A stretch of DNA of 64,000 nt from CAVVYJ01 sp963752495 (GTDB lineage Bacteria; Pseudomonadota; Gammaproteobacteria; Burkholderiales; Methylophilaceae): the NCBI GenBank assembly GCA_963752495.1, contig CAVVYJ010000002.1, positions 124,001-188,000 of the forward strand. The letters are read 5' to 3'. Of this stretch, positions 60,061-64,000 are shown one piece after another. Under the pieces are notes generated by a model. The model was given only the letters and a program-made list of their open reading frames with translations. It had not been told where the DNA came from and made no database searches. The position numbers and the translations under genes were made by a program. The first letter of the stretch is position 1, and each line of letters starts with the position of its first letter.

Positions 60061-60327
60061 GTGAAAACAAAACTGAGTTTATTAGCAGTGGTGATGCTTT
60101 TGCTTGCGTTGTTGAGCGCTTGCAAAAAAGAGCAAGAAGCTGCTGAGCGATTGGGTCAAGATGCAGGTGTGGCGATTAGCGAACCGATAGAAGCAGCTAA
60201 AGATGCGGCCGCAGCAACAGAAGCTGCTGTTGCTCAAGCTACAGAAGCCGCTACAGAGGCGAAAATAGAAGCTGAAGATGCTGTGCAAGCAGCAAAAGAC
60301 ATAGCTGCTGCCGAAGCCGCGAAATAA
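60061..60327 (+). CDS. Small Ala-rich lipoprotein (88 aa)
   Basis: A GTG start at 60061 after GGAG gives a lipoprotein signal 'LLAVVMLLLALLSACKKEQE' with lipobox LSAC. The mature 65 residues are nearly all Ala, Glu, Lys and Asp in heptad-like repeats ('AAKDAAAATEAAVAQATEAA'), so a coiled coil or extended helix is expected. No family is recognised. It lies 12 bases after the LysM gene and is followed by a terminator. Confidence 0.75.
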   Translation: MKTKLSLLAVVMLLLALLSACKKEQEAAERLGQDAGVAISEPIEAAKDAAAATEAAVAQATEAATEAKIEAEDAVQAAKDIAAAEAAK

Positions 60328-60343
60328 TTCGTTTTTATTTTTT

Positions 60344-60376
60344 AACCCGTAAAACCGTGAGGTTTTGCGGGTTTTG
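60344..60376 (+). terminator. Rho-independent terminator
   Basis: A 13-base stem AACCCGTAAAACC/GGTTTTGCGGGTT with loop GTGA, followed by TTG. It ends the LysM-lipoprotein unit. The mirrored strand also has a T-rich exit, so it may serve both directions. Confidence 0.85.
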
Positions 60377-60467
60377 TATTTAAATTTAGGCTTAAAGTAT
60401 TTTAGAGAACTGCCCTGCAAGCCTTATAGATATTGGGCTACAGGGCATGTGTTTTGATAAGTGACTT

Positions 60468-60677
60468 TTATGTGCTTTTAACAACTATTTTTTTGTCTAG
60501 ACATTCCACAATTTGCCCCGCATGAATTTTGGCAGTTTTGCGCAATTCAGTGTTCCCATCCACTTGCACTAGACCATCGGCTACCATGGCCTTGCCCTGT
60601 CCGCCGCTTTGCGCAATACCAGTGAGTTTAAGCAAATCGCACAGCGCGATAAATTCCCCTTTTAGCGCAAACTCCAC
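60468..60677 (-). CDS. S4-domain RNA-binding protein, YbcJ-like (69 aa)
   Basis: A stand-alone S4 domain. 'EFIALCDLLKLTGIAQSGGQ', 'GKAMVADGLVQVDGNTELRK' and 'AKIHAGQIVECLDKKIVV' match YbcJ/RlbA-type proteins with the usual length. It binds RNA, probably ribosomal. It lies two bases after the DUF6580 gene in the same direction. The frame is intact. Confidence 0.9.
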   Translation of the reverse strand: MEFALKGEFIALCDLLKLTGIAQSGGQGKAMVADGLVQVDGNTELRKTAKIHAGQIVECLDKKIVVKST

Positions 60678-60679
60678 TG

Positions 60680-61228
60680 CTAGATTTTAGAAGCTTGCAG
60701 CGGTTTAACGCTGCGCCACAAGGCAACGCTAAGCCAAATAATTGCGAAATACATGGCCGAAAAGCCCATCCAGCTTGGCAAGTAATTCCAGCCGTGTTGT
60801 AGTGATTCTGCTAAACTCGCGGCGGGAAAGCGGCCGGAAAACAAATAGTAAGTTTGAGTGGAAATGACAAACGCGACTAATGTGCCGAGCATGCTGATGG
60901 CGGTGAACGGCAAAAGTGCAAATGCATCTTTTTGTTTGCTTAGCCACAAGCCGCCCAGCCATAAGGCGGCATAGCTGGGAATCAAGCCCCAATAGCCGTT
61001 GGTGAGGCAAAAGCCTTGCGCAGGGTCAAATGCGGCGGCACCAAAATCGATGACCGTTGCCAACATAAAAAATGCTGCAAACCAAGCCCAGCGTCTGAGC
61101 CACAAACCACCCAGCAGAAATAGCGCTAAACTCGCATCTGGCAACGAAACATGCGTGAGCACGTGGCTGCCGCGTGTGAGCAGCATAAAAAACGCGATTG
61201 CCGCGGCAATGAATATACTTCTTTTCAT
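60680..61228 (-). CDS. DUF6580-like membrane protein (182 aa)
   Basis: A six-helix membrane protein: 'IFIAAAIAFFMLLTRGSHVL', 'ASLALFLLGGLWLRRWAWFA', 'LIPSYAALWLGGLWLSKQK', 'AISMLGTLVAFVISTQTYYL' and others. Start ATG 61228 follows AAGGAG. It lies 36 bases downstream of btuB on the same strand, so it is likely under the same cobalamin riboswitch. That makes an inner-membrane role in vitamin B12 or precursor uptake plausible (inference). Confidence 0.7.
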   Translation of the reverse strand: MKRSIFIAAAIAFFMLLTRGSHVLTHVSLPDASLALFLLGGLWLRRWAWFAAFFMLATVIDFGAAAFDPAQGFCLTNGYWGLIPSYAALWLGGLWLSKQKDAFALLPFTAISMLGTLVAFVISTQTYYLFSGRFPAASLAESLQHGWNYLPSWMGFSAMYFAIIWLSVALWRSVKPLQASKI

Positions 61229-61264
61229 TTCAAGCTCCTTTGTTTTATGGGTGCAATCATAGCA

Positions 61265-63086
61265 CTACTCAGGCTGATAGCGAATATTCACAAACAAATT
61301 TGCGCCAGGCGTGTTATAGGGAATGTTACCTTCCTTAGCCAGCACATATTCTTTGTCAAATACGTTATTGGCGCGCGCTTGAATGCTCCAGTCGGAGTTA
61401 ATTTTATAAGCCGTAGTCAAATTGAATAAGGTATAGCCATCTAAGTGAGCAGTATTTGCTAAATCATTATAACGGGATGACGTGCTTAAAATTTCTGCCC
61501 CAAATCGCCAATCTTGCCAATCGTAGCTTAGATTCAGCTTGCCGTTTCGGTTGGCGCGCCGCGCCAGCAAGTGATCAGTAGCTACATCTCTGGGCGATTG
61601 TATATCGACGCTTGCTTGCAAATTAAAATTGCCCCAGCGTTGGCTTCCGGCCAAGCTTAGTCCTTTAATACGCGCTTTATTCACATTTTCAATCGTAAAC
61701 GTAGATAAATCAAATGCAATTAAATTGCGGATGCGGTTATCAAATAGCGTTGCAGAAAGTGTCGTATCAGCATTATGGTAACGCAAACCTGCTTCAACGT
61801 TATCGGATTTTTCTGGTGAAAGATTGGGATTGCTAAAAAATGGATAATATAAATCGTTGAAAGTTGGCGCTTTAAAAGCGCTGCCATAGCTTGCTGTGAT
61901 GCGCCAATTTTCATTAAAGCCATAACCATAACCGATACCACCAGTTTGGTTATTTCCAAAGCTGGAGTTATGGTCATCGCGATAGCTCAAATGCACACTA
62001 TGTGCACCAACATTGGCCAAATAGCTGGCTATGTAACCCTCGTTTGTACGATTGGTTTTGTCGTAAGCGGTGTCGGCTGCTAGCTCTTCTTCTAACCTAT
62101 CGTACATCAAAGTAAGTATGCCGATAGGCAATTGCAGGTCATTTTGCCAATTGATTTGTGTTAAATTGGTAATGGTTTTATCGGTAAACGTTTCATCAAT
62201 AATATGACTTTTATCCTTGCCATAGCCAACGCGCAATTTAGAAAGCCAGTTTGTAGTTAATTGGTTATTGCTGGTAAGTGCGAACGATTGCATATTGAGC
62301 TTATTGTGCGATGAGAAGGCGCTTACGTTAAACTGATTGTCATATTCAGCGTTGCCATCACTTTCAAAAAACTGCACGCCGATTTCGTGGCCTTCCGCTA
62401 ATTTTTGGCTTAAATTGGCAGAAACGGATAAATTGCGATAGTCATCTTTGTCTTTAAAGAGTACATTTTTAGTATCGTAAGCAGAATACCCATCGGTATC
62501 AGACGCAGATAGACTGAGCGCAAAACTGGTGTCGCCTAAACTGCCGCGAACCCCTGCCTCGCCTTTGCGGGTGTTGTAAGTGCCATAGCCAAGATTGGCA
62601 AAAACACGTGGCTTGCCACTACCTTTTTTGGTGAAAATTTGAATCACACCGCCAATGGCATTTTGTCCATATAAGCTAGTCGCTGGGCCACGCAGAATTT
62701 CAATTCGCTCAATTTGGCTTAAGGGCAAATTTTCAAAAGCGGTAATTCCCGCAGTGGCTGAATTAATGCGCATGCCATCAACAAGCACCACTACATGGCC
62801 TGTATTGGTGCCGCGCAAAAAAATACCCGATTGCGTGCCAGCGCCGCCCGTACTGGTGATTTCGATGCCAGGCTGCTGTTGCAAAAGCTCCACAAAAGTT
62901 GTTTGTCCGCCGCGCTCAATCTCTTCCGCATCAATTACCGTGACATCGGCAATTACAGCTTCGCGCGGTTGTGGTGTGCGTGTAGCGGTTACGACAACAT
63001 CATTTAATTCGATATTTTCTGCTGAATAACTGGGTATTGAGAATGACAAGCCATGATAAGGCTTGCAATGATACTTTTTTAGACAT
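61265..63086 (-). CDS. btuB: TonB-dependent vitamin B12 receptor (frameshifted signal peptide)
   Basis: An outer-membrane receptor importing cobalamin. The plug has 'NDVVVTATRTPQPREAVIAD' (TonB box region), 'FLRGTNTGHVVVLVDGMRI', 'IERIEILRGPATSLYGQNAI' and 'GGVIQIFTKKGSGKP'. The barrel ends 'ANNVFDKEYVLAKEGNIPYN' and 'TPGANLFVNIRYQPE'. True start: ATG 63086 after AAGGGA, giving 'MSKKVSLQALSWLVILNTQ'; a one-base shift near 63035 separates it from the mature frame. A longer frame up to 63208 runs into the riboswitch and is rejected. Corrected length is about 607 residues. Confidence 0.92.
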
Positions 63087-63247
63087 ATTTTTCCCTTAAT
63101 TACACGCGTCCCCGCATGTAAGTTCGTAAAAACTAGGGAATATCGGAGGTAAAAACAGACAAAAATTGCGCTCAAAAAAAGCAGAGCCACAGCTTTTGAC
63201 ACCGTCACCCCGCGGTATTTCCTAGCGCGCCTTAACGTAAGGCTTTG

Positions 63248-63455
63248 GTTGCGAGGCCGGTCTCCGGGCTTGTGAGGAATGATTTGCGCCTTCCCAAACC
63301 TAAATAGCTGGCTCAGTGGCTTATTGCAAAACTACACTCACTTACCGTTGCGGGGGCAGCATAGGAATTGTTAGTTTTATAAATATAAATCCAACGCACC
63401 TATTTCCCAGTTTCACCTCAGTCAAAAAGAAATTTAACTATAGGCACCTGACAAC
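63248..63455 (-). promoter_or_regulatory. Cobalamin riboswitch upstream of btuB
   Basis: On the minus strand the blocks run in order: CAGGTGCC (near 63450), GTGAAACTGGGAA, GCTGCCCCCGCAACGGTAAG (63360-63341), AAGCCACTGAGCC, GGGAAGGCGCAA, and CAAGCCCGGAGACCGGCC (63272-63255), the B12 box. This is the full adenosylcobalamin-type leader. It ends about 160 bases before the btuB start. The remainder of 63456-63565 is AT-rich and shows no gene; it should hold the divergent promoters of btuB and of the zapB-like/zapA pair. Confidence 0.93.
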
Positions 63456-63565
63456 TGGAATCGATTATAAGCAATAAACGCGAAAACACAACCAAATTTT
63501 TATGCAACAAGCCTACTTAAATGTGTTAAATTACTTTGAATAGTTCATGTTAGCTATTGACTAAT

Positions 63566-63799
63566 ATGAATTTTTTCAATTATAGTGGTCGTATGGAAGC
63601 AGATATAAAGGGTTTAGAAGCTAAAATCACCAAGCTCATCAGCTTGTGCGGCAGTTTGCGCGAAGAAAATGCGCAATTGTTAGGTGACTTGGAGCAAGCG
63701 CAGCAAACTGCGGAAACCTTAAAAAATAACATGCAGCAGGCAAGCAATAAGCTCGAGGGGTTATTGGAATCTATGCCACAAAATATTGAGACTACATGA
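63566..63799 (+). CDS. ZapB-like short coiled-coil protein (about 77 aa)
   Basis: A small, almost fully coiled-coil protein ('DIKGLEAKITKLISLCGSLR', 'EENAQLLGDLEQAQQTAETL') of the kind annotated TIGR02449/ZapB-like, encoded just before zapA in many proteobacteria. ATG 63566 and ATG 63593 are both possible starts; no strong ribosome site decides. Its stop overlaps the zapA start by four bases (ATGA). It likely aids FtsZ-ring assembly. Confidence 0.8.
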   Translation: MNFFNYSGRMEADIKGLEAKITKLISLCGSLREENAQLLGDLEQAQQTAETLKNNMQQASNKLEGLLESMPQNIETT

Positions 63800-64000
63800 G
63801 CATATCTAAGCCAATCGATGTAACAATCATGGGGCGCGAATTTACTGTTTCATGCACAGATGAAGAGCGTCAGGGCTTGATGGATGCTGTGAATTATCTC
63901 GATAAGAAAATGCGCGAGATTCGCGACTCTGGCAAGGTGGTCGGTTTAGAGCGTATCGCAATCATGGCTGCACTTAATCTCTCACACGAAGTACTCAACA
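63796..64000 (+). CDS. zapA: Cell division protein ZapA, N-terminal part
   Basis: The gene runs off the right edge after 68 residues. 'KPIDVTIMGREFTVSCTDEE' and 'AVNYLDKKMREIRDSGKV' then 'GLERIAIMAALNLSHEVL' are diagnostic of ZapA, which bundles FtsZ filaments. The four-base overlap with the ZapB-like gene indicates coupling. Confidence 0.93.
   Translation, partial: MSISKPIDVTIMGREFTVSCTDEERQGLMDAVNYLDKKMREIRDSGKVVGLERIAIMAALNLSHEVLN

Noticed and set aside
63087..63208. An N-terminal extension of BtuB to 63208
   Set aside because: The extension enters the cobalamin riboswitch leader in a frame unrelated to the signal peptide. A good start with signal peptide exists at 63086.

Overview
The window is about 64 kb of a low-GC proteobacterial chromosome. 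The gene styles (assimilatory nitrate reductase with a Bfd-like tail, NirB/NirD, carboxylase/allophanate nitrogen scavenging, cobalamin-controlled BtuB, type IV/MSHA-like pilus genes, ZapB-like/ZapA pair) fit a Betaproteobacterium, probably a methylotroph of the Methylophilaceae (Methylotenera-like). That placement is inferred from protein resemblance, not from a search. Many genes, including the essential valS, are broken by single-base frameshifts. The damage is densest at 8.9-24.4 kb and 45-53 kb, so most breaks are probably sequencing or assembly errors. I therefore report corrected gene extents and describe each break.

Layout. 1-4.8 kb (+): end of a pilus/type II secretion-like operon. 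4.8-13.4 kb: ordinary genes (MoeB/ThiF, SPFH and NfeD proteins, an unusual domain-swapped photolyase/cryptochrome, LemA with a GIDE-domain partner, valS, TusA-like, rhodanese). 13.5-24.5 kb (-): a complete nitrate assimilation operon, nasT-nrtA-nrtB-nrtD-porin-nirB-nirD-nasA, with an NtrC site, a sigma-54 promoter and an ANTAR-type attenuator leader. 24.6-37.7 kb (-): a nitrogen-scavenging operon led by a guanidine-I (ykkC) riboswitch. It encodes an ABC transporter, a creatininase-family enzyme, a GlnT-type glutamine synthetase, two DUF1989 proteins (carboxyguanidine deiminase type), a guanidine/urea carboxylase and a split allophanate hydrolase. 37.7-42.8 kb (-): a second operon with its own guanidine-I riboswitch, carrying a second binding protein, a histidine-box membrane oxygenase/desaturase, a metallo-beta-lactamase-fold hydrolase, a 2-oxoglutarate/Fe(II) oxygenase and an EamA exporter. 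43.0-44.7 kb (-): a phosphoethanolamine-transferase-like gene.

45.0-59.3 kb looks like two tandem islands inserted at the 3' end of tRNA-Phe. The intact tRNA is at 59280-59355, and partial copies of its 3' half (CCA end to anticodon loop), followed by a shared flank, lie at 53191 and 45022. The distal island (45.0-53.2 kb) is a nine-gene lipid-modification cassette with two CFA-synthase-like methyltransferases, DUF2878, DUF1295, DUF6134, lipocalin, desaturase, FAD oxidoreductase and DUF1365. The proximal island (53.2-59.3 kb) holds DsrE, DUF1348, GST, a PNPOx-reductase-ferredoxin fusion, an AhpD-like protein, a divergent LysR regulator and a nitrilase. 59.5-64 kb is housekeeping: LysM/BON protein, small lipoprotein, S4 protein, DUF6580 membrane protein, BtuB under a cobalamin riboswitch, and zapB-like/zapA.

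How it works together (inference): nitrogen limitation, through NtrC and sigma-54, appears to switch on three adjacent operons. Nitrate induction is then sensed by NasT at the leader hairpins, and guanidine is sensed by the two riboswitches. The second guanidine operon is the most interesting part. Its oxidative enzymes may free guanidine from a larger guanidino compound, which the first operon then turns into ammonia.
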